NCBI RefSeq assembly: GCF_030295975.1
Contig: NZ_AP027364.1
Span: 3,100,001 to 3,164,000, forward strand
Direction of reading: 5' to 3'
From: Thalassotalea atypica
Lineage (GTDB): Bacteria; Pseudomonadota; Gammaproteobacteria; Enterobacterales; Alteromonadaceae
Length of the DNA: 64,000 bases
Part shown: positions 1-8,324 of the stretch, one piece after another
How positions within the stretch are numbered: position 1 is the stretch's first letter
Layout of the letters: each line of letters starts with the position of its first letter
Made by a program: the position numbers and the translations under genes
The notes under the pieces: model-generated
The model's input: the letters and a program-made list of their open reading frames with translations, nothing else
Databases searched by the model: none
Told to the model about the DNA's origin: nothing

Positions 1-586
1 CTTCAATGGTAACTTGGCTAGTATTAGATGACGAAGTACCTTGCGCTAAAATCTCCATCACTCGACTTGTTGTTTCGCTCACTTGCTCTGCACTTTCGGA
101 TAAAATACCTGAAGTTTCCGCGACTTGATGAATCGAATCGGCAATTTGTTCAATCTGACCGGTCGACTCATTGACAGACTCAACCGACTCACTCATTTGT
201 GTTGCTAGCTGATTTGAGCCTTGGCTTAATTGCTCCGATTCACCACGAATTTCTTTAATTACATCGGCTAAATTGACAATAAAATCACTTAACTGATTAG
301 TGAAATGAGACAGCTCATCGCTACCTTGATCTTTGAGTGGCGCTTCTGGGGCTTGCTCTGTGCTCACCACTAAATCTAAAAACGTCTGTAGTTTATTCAA
401 GCGATCTCTCAGCTGCAATTTGCTGTAGAAATAGCTACCAGTAGATTGTGCTAGCACCATGACTAAAATTAAGACTAACGTACCATTATTACCTAGCCCT
501 TCACCAAATAAGAAAGCTATGACAACAAAGATCAGTCCAATAACAGCTGTAGGGAGTAGAAGCTTGACTTGTATACGATCTAACAT
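1..586 (-). CDS. methyl-accepting chemotaxis protein, N-terminal part (truncated by window edge)
   Basis: Chemoreceptor that would signal to CheA/CheW. The reading frame starts with ATG at 586 and runs off the left edge; 195 codons are visible. Residues about 7-52 form two closely spaced hydrophobic segments with almost no periplasmic loop between them, so this receptor lacks a classical periplasmic ligand-binding domain. After the membrane part comes a helical Ser/Thr/Gln/Glu-rich stretch (from about residue 90) with the heptad look of an MCP cytoplasmic coiled coil. The conserved signalling tip must lie outside the window. The call rests on that general pattern and on two other chemoreceptor genes in the window. 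Confidence 0.8.
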   Translation of the reverse strand, partial: MLDRIQVKLLLPTAVIGLIFVVIAFLFGEGLGNNGTLVLILVMVLAQSTGSYFYSKLQLRDRLNKLQTFLDLVVSTEQAPEAPLKDQGSDELSHFTNQLSDFIVNLADVIKEIRGESEQLSQGSNQLATQMSESVESVNESTGQIEQIADSIHQVAETSGILSESAEQVSETTSRVMEILAQGTSSSNTSQVTIE

Positions 587-634
587 ATGCGTGTTCCGAT
601 TCTAATTATTATTATTTAATTCTGACTAACCAAT

Positions 635-661
635 TTATCGACAAATTACCCGTTTTGCTAA
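635..661 (-). promoter_or_regulatory. possible sigma-28 (FliA) promoter of the truncated chemoreceptor
   Basis: On the minus strand GTCGATAA (635-642) is one base from the FliA -10 consensus GCCGATAA and lies about 50 nt upstream of the chemoreceptor ATG. The -35 side (654-661) is only a weak match. Chemoreceptor genes are commonly FliA-dependent, so the placement is sensible, but the site is half convincing. Confidence 0.3.
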
Positions 662-764
662 TACTATTTAGTCAATTGAATGCAATTAAGTGAATTTAGC
701 AAGGTTCTATGTTTAATCGTACAATTAGTAGACAGCCAAATTCAACATCGATCAGGGAGCACGT

Positions 765-932
765 ATGAACTTTTGGGTAATCGCCATCTGTGCAATAGCA
801 TTGGGATTAATTGTTGGCGGCATTTTGTTGTTAAAACAATCAGCCAAGAAATTCAAATTGACAGAACAACAACTTGAAGAAATCAATCAACGTAATAAAG
901 AGCTTGATGCGATAGAAGAGCAAGAAAAATAG
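765..932 (+). CDS. DUF2897 family single-pass membrane mini-protein
   Basis: A 55-residue protein: one hydrophobic helix (residues about 3-23) beginning MNFWVIAICAIALG, followed by a basic patch and a charged Gln/Glu-rich tail. This matches the size and layout of the DUF2897 family of small membrane proteins seen in Alteromonadales; the family has no known function. An AGGGAG ribosome-binding site (754-759) sits 5 nt before the ATG, which supports it as a real gene. It stands alone between divergent and unrelated genes. Confidence 0.72.
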   Translation: MNFWVIAICAIALGLIVGGILLLKQSAKKFKLTEQQLEEINQRNKELDAIEEQEK

Positions 933-1104
933 CATGTACTGCGTTAGTTAAGTTGAGCAAACTTTAATTGATTCCAGCATTTTGAGCTTGCTTTCTCGGC
1001 AAACCAACGCTCCTTAACCTTATTACTTTAACTTTTGAATAGGTATTGAGTATGCTAATTTCACACTTACTTTCTGATCTCCCCTTACTAAAAGGATATT
1101 TTTA

Positions 1105-1722
1105 ATGCCGTTAACGCGAAAACACTCACCAATAAAATGGCGAGCAATCTTTGCTGAGTCGATATTTATTGGAGCGAGTATTTTATTTGCTTTTGCATTG
1201 CAAGATTGGGATGAAGATAAAGACATAGAGCAACGAACCATGATTGCCTTATGTAACGTAAAGTCAGAATTAACGTTTAATAAGGTACTACTAAAGAACG
1301 ATTTCATTCCACGTCAACAGGGCATGTTATCCCTTGCTGAGTCTGCCATTGTTGAACTGCAAGCACAATCTGAAACAAAAACCCAACTTAGCCAATTTCA
1401 GGAAATGCTGCTTAGCGAGCCGCTTCGCTATTCAGCTTGGACACTAGCGGGAGAATCAGGCTATCTCGTCTATGCAAATTTTGAACTGGCTACAGAAATT
1501 GGTGCTCTTATTGATTACCAAGAAGATAGCTACAAAATGATTGTTCAGCGCATGAACAATACGATCATTGATCTTAAGATTTTGGAAGATAAACCACCAC
1601 TTAAGCGTTTTGTTGTGCTTACAGAAATGATTAATGAGTGGATTATCCAAACAAAATACTTAGAAAACAAATATGATGACTTGTTTCAGCGAAAAGATTT
1701 TATTGCTTTGACGTGTGAGTAG
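1105..1722 (+). CDS. unknown protein with one N-terminal membrane helix
   Basis: A 205-residue protein I do not recognise by name. Residues about 12-32 form one hydrophobic helix (AESIFIGASILFAFALQDW), followed directly by an acidic DEDKD stretch and a long, probably helical soluble part. This membrane-anchor plus W-D/E-rich junction resembles a broad class of small anchored proteins of unknown function (DUF6090-like architecture), but that is only similarity of layout. An AAAAGGA ribosome-binding site lies upstream of the ATG. It is convergent with ppiC, with 39 bp between and no clear terminator. Confidence 0.6.
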   Translation: MPLTRKHSPIKWRAIFAESIFIGASILFAFALQDWDEDKDIEQRTMIALCNVKSELTFNKVLLKNDFIPRQQGMLSLAESAIVELQAQSETKTQLSQFQEMLLSEPLRYSAWTLAGESGYLVYANFELATEIGALIDYQEDSYKMIVQRMNNTIIDLKILEDKPPLKRFVVLTEMINEWIIQTKYLENKYDDLFQRKDFIALTCE

Positions 1723-1761
1723 CGACAGTAGTATTTAAACAACACTATCAGCACGGCTCAC

Positions 1762-2040
1762 TTAAGAGCGGTAGATGGTTTGTATCAGATGAAAGCCAAA
1801 TTTTGTTTTTACCGGTCCATGTACTTTTAACACTTCTTTTTTAAAGACCACATCATCAAAGGCTTTAACCATTTGGCCGCGTTTAAACTCGCCCAAATCG
1901 CCTCCTTTTTTAGCGGACGGACAAATTGAATTTTTTTTCGCTATTTGACCAAAATCAGCACCTTTAGCAATTTGTTCTTTAAGCTTATTTGCTAATGCCT
2001 CTTGTTTTACTAGAATATGTCGTGCGCAGGCTGTTGCCAT
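1762..2040 (-). CDS. ppiC: peptidyl-prolyl cis-trans isomerase C (parvulin)
   Basis: A 92-residue stand-alone parvulin that isomerises Xaa-Pro bonds in the cytoplasm. It starts [12 protein letters not shown] and carries the parvulin hallmarks: the HILVK strand, the [13 protein letters not shown] loop, the [12 protein letters not shown] segment and the closing TKFGFHLIQ strand. It lines up with E. coli PpiC over the whole length. An in-frame ATG exists 15 nt upstream at 2055, but an AAGGAG ribosome-binding site at 2047-2052 sits 6 nt before the ATG at 2040 and overlaps the upstream ATG region, so 2040 is the start used here. It is monocistronic. Confidence 0.93.
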   Translation of the reverse strand: MATACARHILVKQEALANKLKEQIAKGADFGQIAKKNSICPSAKKGGDLGEFKRGQMVKAFDDVVFKKEVLKVHGPVKTKFGFHLIQTIYRS

Positions 2041-2187
2041 TTTTGTCTCCTTCATTAAGTGTACGTATTTTATAAAAATCGAAAATTTATTTCATGTAAA
2101 ATTTCATATGAGCACTAATTCAACCAGTACAAGGTTATTTTTATGTTAACCTGTCGTCAAAATTAATTAATAGGTCTTTTTATTTTT

Positions 2188-2793
2188 ATGAACACAATAG
2201 AAAACTTGTTTAAAAACAATCAGAACTGGGCAGATAAGGTAAAAGAAAACGACCCAGAATTTTTTCAAAATTTATCAGAACAGCAATCACCTGAGTATTT
2301 ATGGATAGGTTGTTCAGATTCTCGTGTACCGGCCAATCAGTTATTGGGTATGGATCCTGGCGAAATTTTTGTTCATCGTAATATTGCAAACGTTGTTGTC
2401 CATACGGATCTTAACTGTTTATCTGTCATTCAATATGCAGTTGAAGTATTAAAAGTTAAGCATATTATCGTTTGTGGTCATTATGGCTGTGGCGGGGTAA
2501 TGGCATCAATGGACAATGAATCACGCGGGTTGATTGATAACTGGTTACGCCACATTAAAGACGTGTATCGTTTCCATGAAGACAAATTTGAAGGCCTAAC
2601 TGATGAAAAAGACAGAATTAACTTACTTTGTGAGTTAAATGTCATTGAACAAGTCGCCAATGTGTCGAATAGCTCAATTTTAAGAAAAGCATGGGACAAT
2701 GGACAAGAGCTTACCGTTTATGGTTTAGTTTACAACTTGAAAGATGGGATATTGAAAGATTTGAATGTTGCCGTTAGCGGATCTACCTTATAA
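2188..2793 (+). CDS. can: beta-class carbonic anhydrase
   Basis: Interconverts CO2 and bicarbonate in the cytoplasm, supplying bicarbonate to carboxylases. The 201-residue protein has all beta-class zinc and catalytic residues at the positions known from E. coli Can: Cys42, Asp44 and Arg46 in CSDSRVPANQ, and His98 and Cys101 in CGHYGCGG. Length is a little below the usual 210-220. It is a single gene followed by a strong bidirectional terminator shared with the convergent chemoreceptor gene. Confidence 0.95.
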   Translation: MNTIENLFKNNQNWADKVKENDPEFFQNLSEQQSPEYLWIGCSDSRVPANQLLGMDPGEIFVHRNIANVVVHTDLNCLSVIQYAVEVLKVKHIIVCGHYGCGGVMASMDNESRGLIDNWLRHIKDVYRFHEDKFEGLTDEKDRINLLCELNVIEQVANVSNSSILRKAWDNGQELTVYGLVYNLKDGILKDLNVAVSGSTL

Positions 2794-2807
2794 ATCTCAT
2801 TGTACTT

Positions 2808-2844
2808 CGACAAAAAAAGCCGCTATTTGCGGCTTTTTTTGTCG
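2808..2844. terminator. bidirectional terminator between can and a chemoreceptor gene
   Basis: Inverted repeat GACAAAAAAAGCCGC / GCGGCTTTTTTTGTC around a 5-nt loop. The A and T tracts on both sides make it work in either direction, as expected between convergent genes. Confidence 0.9.
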
Positions 2845-2865
2845 ATAAGTTTCATAACGTTCTAA

Positions 2866-4890
2866 CTAATTGACTTTAAATTCATCCACCGAGTATTTCA
2901 ACTTATCAGCTAAAATCGATACTTCTTCACTGTATTCGAGTGTTGAAACTGATTTTTCACTGCTTGCTTGGCTAATTTGAGACACTTCTAAAATGCCCGA
3001 GTTTATCTCGTTACTCAATAAGTTTTGCTGAGTTGCTGATGCTGAAATTTCACTGCTCATTTGATGCATTTGCTCAATAGCTTGATTAATGATCACTAAG
3101 AACTCAAGCAAGTTCTCAGTTTGCTGCTGGCATTGATTAGCTTCAGCTTTACCATTTCCTATTTCATCAACTACTTTATTCGTCTGGTTTTGAAGCGACT
3201 CTATCATGGCGTTAATTTCGGCCGTAGACTCTTGCGTACGACTGGCCAACATTCTGACCTCATCCGCAACCACCGCAAAACCTCGACCAGCCTCGCCAGC
3301 CCTTGCCGCTTCGATTGCTGCATTTAGCGCTAATAAATTGGTTTGATCAGCAATACTTTGAATAGTTTCTAAAATTCCGCCAATGTTAGTCGCTTCTCTA
3401 TTTAATACCGAAATAAGACCAGCAGTATCATCTAACATTGAGGTTAACGCACTGATGCGAGCCGCAGTAGTATTAGCCCGCTGCTCCAACTCACCGCTTT
3501 GTGAAAGCGCTTGCGTCATTTGCTCTTCTGCGTGCGTTGATTTAGAAAGTACATCATCCGCATTACGGTTTAACTCATCAGTTACTGTAGTCATTTTCTC
3601 GACCGTGCTTTGTTGTTGAGTTAGCGATTGCGCCACCGCTTTAATTTCATGTGTAGATTGTGCAGCAGCCGCATTAAGTGAAGTTGAATTGTCACCAATA
3701 TTGGCAATCAAGGTCTTAAGGTGGTCAAGAACAGAGTTGACATTGGTCGACAGCACACCGTATTCATCTTGAGAGGTCACATGCAAGTGGCGTGATAAAT
3801 CGCCTTGGGCAATATAGCCCAAGACATTGTTAATTCGACTTAGCGGTAAAATCATCGCTCGAACAGTGGCGAAGGCAATGCCAGAGCCCGCGACAATCAT
3901 TACAACCATTATAACCATGGTAGTCAATTGCCCTTGATTAACGTCTTCAAGTACACCGGTTTGAAGTGCTTGCAGATTATCATCAACTTGCAGTAATAGC
4001 TTGTCAATCAAGCTTACCAGTTGATTAACTGATGATTCTGTTTCACTCGTACTCTCAAGTAAGGCTTCTTGGTATTCAAGTTGTGATCTTTTTGCACTGA
4101 AAAAACCTTGTTCACTCATTAAAATAGCGCTTGCTTTGTTGTACTCTTCAACAAATGATTCAATAACGCCATCTGTATTGTATTCTTCGCCTTCACGCAC
4201 AAGGTAGCTCACCATTTGATTGATGTTACTTATCGATGACTGTATTACAGCTTGGTTGTCTTCTAGCTCAATAAGGTCTTTGATCATCGCCACGCCTTGA
4301 CTAGAATTGGTCACACCAATGAGGTAGCCTTCAATTTGTCCCGCAGAGCCAGCTATACGATCTACGGTAGCCTGATTATCTGGATCATCCAAATACGATA
4401 AATCCCCTAAAAACAAGCCTGCCTCATCAAGGCTATAGTTTAACGTCGCTTGATATTCGCTTAGCTGTGCCGTGCTTTTTATAACATTGCGTTTGTAAGA
4501 GAGCATTAATTCAAAGCCATTGTTAAAACTCTCATACGTTTTAGAAATGGCTGATACTTGTTTGTCTAGTTTTTGCTGTTTGAGTAGCGCTATGAGTGAA
4601 GATTTTTGCGTCGAAAGTTGTTGACCAATTTTCTGGTATGAGCTTTCAATCTGCTCCAATTGATTTAATGTTGTCGTGTTAGGTATTTGCGAAGACAACT
4701 TACCCTGCTTGAGCAAGCTGATTTGCATGGCATTGCTTTGCTGTTGTGTTGGAATAGCAAGTTCGTCAACTTTTACCGTTGCCTCTTCAATATCAGCCAA
4801 AATCCCTATCGAACTCATACTGGTGAATATCAACAATAAAATAATGACGCCGAAGCCAATAATGACTTTATGAGCAACTTTTAAGTTCAT
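2866..4890 (-). CDS. methyl-accepting chemotaxis protein
   Basis: A 674-residue chemoreceptor of standard layout. Membrane helix 1 is at about residues 9-31, a large periplasmic helical sensor domain follows, membrane helix 2 lies at about 325-347 and a HAMP linker at about 348-400. The signalling domain follows, with the highly conserved tip [20 protein letters not shown] and downstream [12 protein letters not shown]. The long helical periplasmic domain (about 290 residues) suggests a helical-bundle sensor; its ligand cannot be read from sequence. No CheB/CheR-binding pentapeptide is seen at the C-terminus. It is a single gene, convergent with can. Confidence 0.95.
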   Translation of the reverse strand: MNLKVAHKVIIGFGVIILLLIFTSMSSIGILADIEEATVKVDELAIPTQQQSNAMQISLLKQGKLSSQIPNTTTLNQLEQIESSYQKIGQQLSTQKSSLIALLKQQKLDKQVSAISKTYESFNNGFELMLSYKRNVIKSTAQLSEYQATLNYSLDEAGLFLGDLSYLDDPDNQATVDRIAGSAGQIEGYLIGVTNSSQGVAMIKDLIELEDNQAVIQSSISNINQMVSYLVREGEEYNTDGVIESFVEEYNKASAILMSEQGFFSAKRSQLEYQEALLESTSETESSVNQLVSLIDKLLLQVDDNLQALQTGVLEDVNQGQLTTMVIMVVMIVAGSGIAFATVRAMILPLSRINNVLGYIAQGDLSRHLHVTSQDEYGVLSTNVNSVLDHLKTLIANIGDNSTSLNAAAAQSTHEIKAVAQSLTQQQSTVEKMTTVTDELNRNADDVLSKSTHAEEQMTQALSQSGELEQRANTTAARISALTSMLDDTAGLISVLNREATNIGGILETIQSIADQTNLLALNAAIEAARAGEAGRGFAVVADEVRMLASRTQESTAEINAMIESLQNQTNKVVDEIGNGKAEANQCQQQTENLLEFLVIINQAIEQMHQMSSEISASATQQNLLSNEINSGILEVSQISQASSEKSVSTLEYSEEVSILADKLKYSVDEFKVN

Positions 4891-5010
4891 GGAACACCTA
4901 CTTCAATTTTTTAGTTTTATTATTATTTTTATGATTGTCGAATTGCTTGTCCTACCACTGGTATATTAACAAATATAATTTGTTTGTAGAAATTAACTTT
5001 TAAAACAAAA

Positions 5011-5033
5011 AAAAGACCGCTAAGCGGTCTTTT
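5011..5033 (-). terminator. aceA terminator
   Basis: AAAAGACCGC TAA GCGGTCTTTT is a perfect 10-bp stem with A and T tracts. It lies 39 nt past the aceA stop codon; the long T-run on the minus strand (A-run 5003-5014) fits rho-independent termination of aceA. Confidence 0.88.
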
Positions 5034-5071
5034 CACTGGTTGGGTGTTGTATTCAACAACAATACGTTGAA

Positions 5072-6670
5072 TTAGTTAAACTGATTAGAGGTGTTTTTCG
5101 CTCCACCAGCTTTAAGTGCGTTCTCACCGGCAAAGTATTCTTTATGGTCGTCACCAATGTCTGAACCTGACATATTTTGATGCTTAACACATGCAATACC
5201 TTGACGGATTTCTTGACGTTGAACATTTTTAACGTAGCCCAGCATACCTTGTTCACCAAAGTACTCTTTAGCTAGGTTATCAACAGACAACGCAGTAGTG
5301 TGGTAAGTTGGTAACGTGATTAAGTGATGGAATACATTGGCTTCACGTGATGTATCTGCTTGGAAAGTACGTGTACGCTCATCAGCTTCTGCAGACAATT
5401 CAGAATCATCGTACTTAGCATTCATCAAATCAGCACGTTCGTACGCTGAAACATCTTTACCAGCTTCTGCCCATGCATCATAAGCTTGCTGACGGAAGTT
5501 TAACGTCCAGTTAAACGATGGTGAATTGTTGTATACAAGTTTCGCATCTGGGTGAACTTTGCGCACTTCATCCATCATCCCTTTGATTTCATGAACTGTA
5601 GGTACTGCTGTTTCAATCCATAATAAATCAGCACCTGCATTGATAGCTCCAATACAATCAAATACACAACGCTCATGACCTGTACCTTGGCGGAATTGGT
5701 ATAAACCTGATGGCAGACGCTTCGGACGAACTAACTTACCGTCGCGATTGAAAACAACATCGCCTTGTTTCATGTCCGCCACATCAATTTCCTCAACATC
5801 TAAGTACGAGTTGTAGATATCACCTGAATCGCCTGGCTCTTTAACTACGGCTATTTCTTTTGTTAAGCCGGCGCCTTCTGAATCAGTACGCGCCACGATA
5901 ATGCCATTGTCAACGCCAAGCTCAAGGAAAGCATGACGCAATGCGCGAATTTTTGCATGAAAGTCTGCATGTGGAACGGTAACTTTACCATCTTGGTGAC
6001 CACATTGCTTTTCATCAGCCACCTGGTTTTCAATTTGAAGCGCACAAGCACCCGCTTCAATCATTTGTTTTGCCATTAAGTAAGTTGCTTCTGCATTACC
6101 AAAACCTGCATCTATATCTGCAACAATTGGTACAACATGGGTCACATGGTTATCAATCGCGTCTTGAATTTGCGCTGCTTTGGCACACTCATCCGCTGCT
6201 TTTGCTGCGTCTAACTCTCTAAACAAGCCACCTAATTCACGTGCATCAGCTTGTCGTAAGAAAGTGTAAAGCTCTTTAACTAGTGCAGCTACTGACGTCT
6301 TCTCATGCATAGACTGATCAGGAAGAGGGCCGAATTCACTGCGAAGCGCCGCAACCATCCATCCTGAAAGGTATAAGTAACGCCCCTTTGTTTGACCGCC
6401 AAAATGCTTCTTAATTGAAATCATTTTTTGCTGCCCAACAAACCCATGCCAGCAACCTAATGATTGTGTGTATTTGGTTTTGTCGGCGTCAAACGCTGCC
6501 ATATCAGATCGCATAATGTCGGCAGTATATTTAGCGATATCAATACCTGTTTTAAATTGGTTTTGAGTACGCATGCGTGCTACAGACTCAGCATCAATAA
6601 CATCCCACGAACTTCCTGCTTTTGCTTTAATTGCTCTTACTGCTTCAATTGCGCTTTGATAATTAGACAT
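5072..6670 (-). CDS. aceA: isocitrate lyase (long form)
   Basis: Cleaves isocitrate to glyoxylate and succinate, the first step of the glyoxylate shunt. The product is 532 residues, the Pseudomonas-type long isocitrate lyase rather than the 434-residue E. coli form. The active-site signature is present as KQCGHQ (Cys within DEKQCGHQDGKVTVPH), as are the metal-binding DIDAGFG and the C-terminal NYSPSFNW-like segment (NNSPSFNWTLNFR). I start at the ATG at 6670 (MSNYQSAIEA), preceded by AAGGGTG; an in-frame ATG at 6757 would add 29 residues unlike the family. A LysR regulator is divergent and malate synthase G lies 1.6 kb away. Confidence 0.95.
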   Translation of the reverse strand: MSNYQSAIEAVRAIKAKAGSSWDVIDAESVARMRTQNQFKTGIDIAKYTADIMRSDMAAFDADKTKYTQSLGCWHGFVGQQKMISIKKHFGGQTKGRYLYLSGWMVAALRSEFGPLPDQSMHEKTSVAALVKELYTFLRQADARELGGLFRELDAAKAADECAKAAQIQDAIDNHVTHVVPIVADIDAGFGNAEATYLMAKQMIEAGACALQIENQVADEKQCGHQDGKVTVPHADFHAKIRALRHAFLELGVDNGIIVARTDSEGAGLTKEIAVVKEPGDSGDIYNSYLDVEEIDVADMKQGDVVFNRDGKLVRPKRLPSGLYQFRQGTGHERCVFDCIGAINAGADLLWIETAVPTVHEIKGMMDEVRKVHPDAKLVYNNSPSFNWTLNFRQQAYDAWAEAGKDVSAYERADLMNAKYDDSELSAEADERTRTFQADTSREANVFHHLITLPTYHTTALSVDNLAKEYFGEQGMLGYVKNVQRQEIRQGIACVKHQNMSGSDIGDDHKEYFAGENALKAGGAKNTSNQFN

Positions 6671-6808
6671 GATAAACACCCTTATTAATATACTCAGTGG
6701 TAAGCCACTAATTGGTTTGTTGTTCAAACTGAAACCATTCGTTTCCTGTGACACCAATACTATTTCACCGAGTTATGATTTACTAAATTTATAGTTTTTA
6801 TCGTGAGC

Positions 6809-6833
6809 ATTCACACCATTTATGTATGTGAAT
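6809..6833. promoter_or_regulatory. inverted repeat in the aceA / LysR divergent promoter region
   Basis: ATTCACA and TGTGAAT form a perfect 7-bp inverted repeat separated by 11 nt (6816-6826). LysR-type regulators commonly bind T-N11-A inverted repeats located between their own gene and a divergent target, so this is a reasonable operator candidate for the neighbouring regulator. Which protein binds it is inference. Confidence 0.4.
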
Positions 6834-6987
6834 TTCTCGGCAACTGTAGATAGAATATGCGTTAAATTACAGTAAGATAGAACAAAAAGATAAGCCTAAC
6901 AGCATTAATTAGTAAACAATTGGTTGCTTATTTCAGGCGGCACAAATATATTACTTACTTATGTTTTAATGAAAAAATATAGACACT

Positions 6988-7923
6988 ATGAATATATCTA
7001 AAATAGATCTTAACCTACTAATCTACCTTGATGTTCTATTAAGGGAGAAAAACGTAACTCGGGCGGCAAGTCAGCTAAACATCACTCAACCAGCAATGAG
7101 TAACGGCCTAAAACGATTACGTAATTTATTTGGCGATCCTATTTTAGTACGCACATCTGATGGCATGGTGCCCACTGAAAGAGCGAGAGCATTATCACCT
7201 GTGATCAGGAAAATATTATTAGAGCTGGAAGAAGCTTTGCAAGGCGAAGAAGAGTTTAACGAAGAAAGTAGTCAGCGTGTATTTCGTATTATGGCTAGCG
7301 ACTATGCCGCATCTACCTTGATTCCTAAATTGCTTAAGAAACTGAATAAGATTGCCCCTAGTGTCACAATGGACATCATGACACCAAGTGATGTTAATTT
7401 TCACGATGTAGAAGCGGGCAAGATAGACATGGCGATTAACCGCTTTGATGAGTTGCCACAATCATTCCATCAAAAAACTATTTGGCGTGATGAATTCTCC
7501 TGTTTGCTTAGCGCAGACAATGCGGTAGTGACTAAATTTAATCTGAATTCATATTTAGCCTCTAAACACGTCTGGGTATCTAAAACCGGCTTTGGTGTTG
7601 GTGTAGGGATGGATCCCAAAGACGTACAAAAGCTTGGCTGGGTTGATGAGGCATTATCACGCTTAGGTAAGAAAAGGGATATAAAAGTATTCACCCGTAA
7701 TTACCATGTTGCCATGCAATTGGCTTATGAAGACGGGTTAATCGCGACATTGCCAAGTAAGGCGGCGTTGCTGCATAAAGATGATGCTAATTTCACCATC
7801 TTAAAACCGCCCTTTGACATTCCAGATATTGAATTGAAAATGATCTGGAGCCCGCTACTGCATCATGATGCAAGCCACATTTGGTTCAGGCAGTTGGTGA
7901 TGGAGGCTGCGGCGGAAAGTTAA
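6988..7923 (+). CDS. LysR-family transcriptional regulator, probably of the glyoxylate shunt
   Basis: A 311-residue LysR-type regulator. The N-terminal winged helix-turn-helix (residues about 6-65) is typical: NLLIYLDVLLREKNVTRAAS, then LNITQPAMSNGLKRLR and DPILVRT. The remaining part has the two-lobed periplasmic-binding-protein fold that senses a small effector. It is divergent from aceA and upstream of glcB in the same direction, so control of the glyoxylate shunt is the obvious guess. The effector is unknown, and I see no name that can be given safely. Confidence 0.88.
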   Translation: MNISKIDLNLLIYLDVLLREKNVTRAASQLNITQPAMSNGLKRLRNLFGDPILVRTSDGMVPTERARALSPVIRKILLELEEALQGEEEFNEESSQRVFRIMASDYAASTLIPKLLKKLNKIAPSVTMDIMTPSDVNFHDVEAGKIDMAINRFDELPQSFHQKTIWRDEFSCLLSADNAVVTKFNLNSYLASKHVWVSKTGFGVGVGMDPKDVQKLGWVDEALSRLGKKRDIKVFTRNYHVAMQLAYEDGLIATLPSKAALLHKDDANFTILKPPFDIPDIELKMIWSPLLHHDASHIWFRQLVMEAAAES

Positions 7924-7955
7924 GGTATAGAGTCCAATGCATCGACAAAAAACAA

Positions 7956-7986
7956 ACCAGAAGCAGCTTATGCTTCTGGTTTTTTA
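7956..7986 (+). terminator. terminator of the LysR regulator gene
   Basis: ACCAGAAGCA / TGCTTCTGGT perfect 10-bp stem with a 5-nt loop followed by six T residues, 32 nt past the stop codon. It separates the regulator from glcB, so glcB needs its own promoter. Confidence 0.9.
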
Positions 7987-8324
7987 TAGCTTACACATTT
8001 TCAATCTTAGAATTTTCAAATGTCCATTATTCATTGAACATGATGAATTACAGGGGTTTAATTCACACAATGAATACCAAGTATAATACGATACAATAAA
8101 ACATATAATACTGTAATAAAATTCATTCATTAAGTCTGCAACTCTTTGTAAATACAGACTATTACCAAACCAATTAAAAGACAAAAACAGGAAACACTCA
8201 GGACTGATTCGCTTCATTAATAATTCACTGTATTGATTGGCAGACTCAGAAACAATACATTGCCTTATCGGTTCCATATTTAATGGAACATTCGGAAAAT
8301 CATCTCATGTAAAGGGCTGTCTCG
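7987..8324 (+). promoter_or_regulatory. glcB upstream region with ATTCA/TGAAT inverted repeats
   Basis: About 340 bp without a gene. It holds ATTCAT-N8-ATGAAT (8029-8048) and ATTCA-CACAA-TGAAT (8061-8075), both built from the same ATTCA/TGAAT half-sites as the repeat between aceA and the LysR gene. This suggests common control of aceA and glcB, but the half-sites are AT-rich and could recur by chance. I see no clear sigma-70 promoter or riboswitch. Confidence 0.3.

Noticed and set aside
680-877. Plus-strand 65-codon frame overlapping the DUF2897 gene
   Set aside because: The overlapping 55-codon frame at 765 has a good ribosome-binding site and a recognised family; this one has neither.
4891-5000. 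Possible sigma-28 promoter before the 674-residue chemoreceptor
   Set aside because: Only TTCGACAA on the minus strand resembles the -10 and no -35 is found at the right distance.
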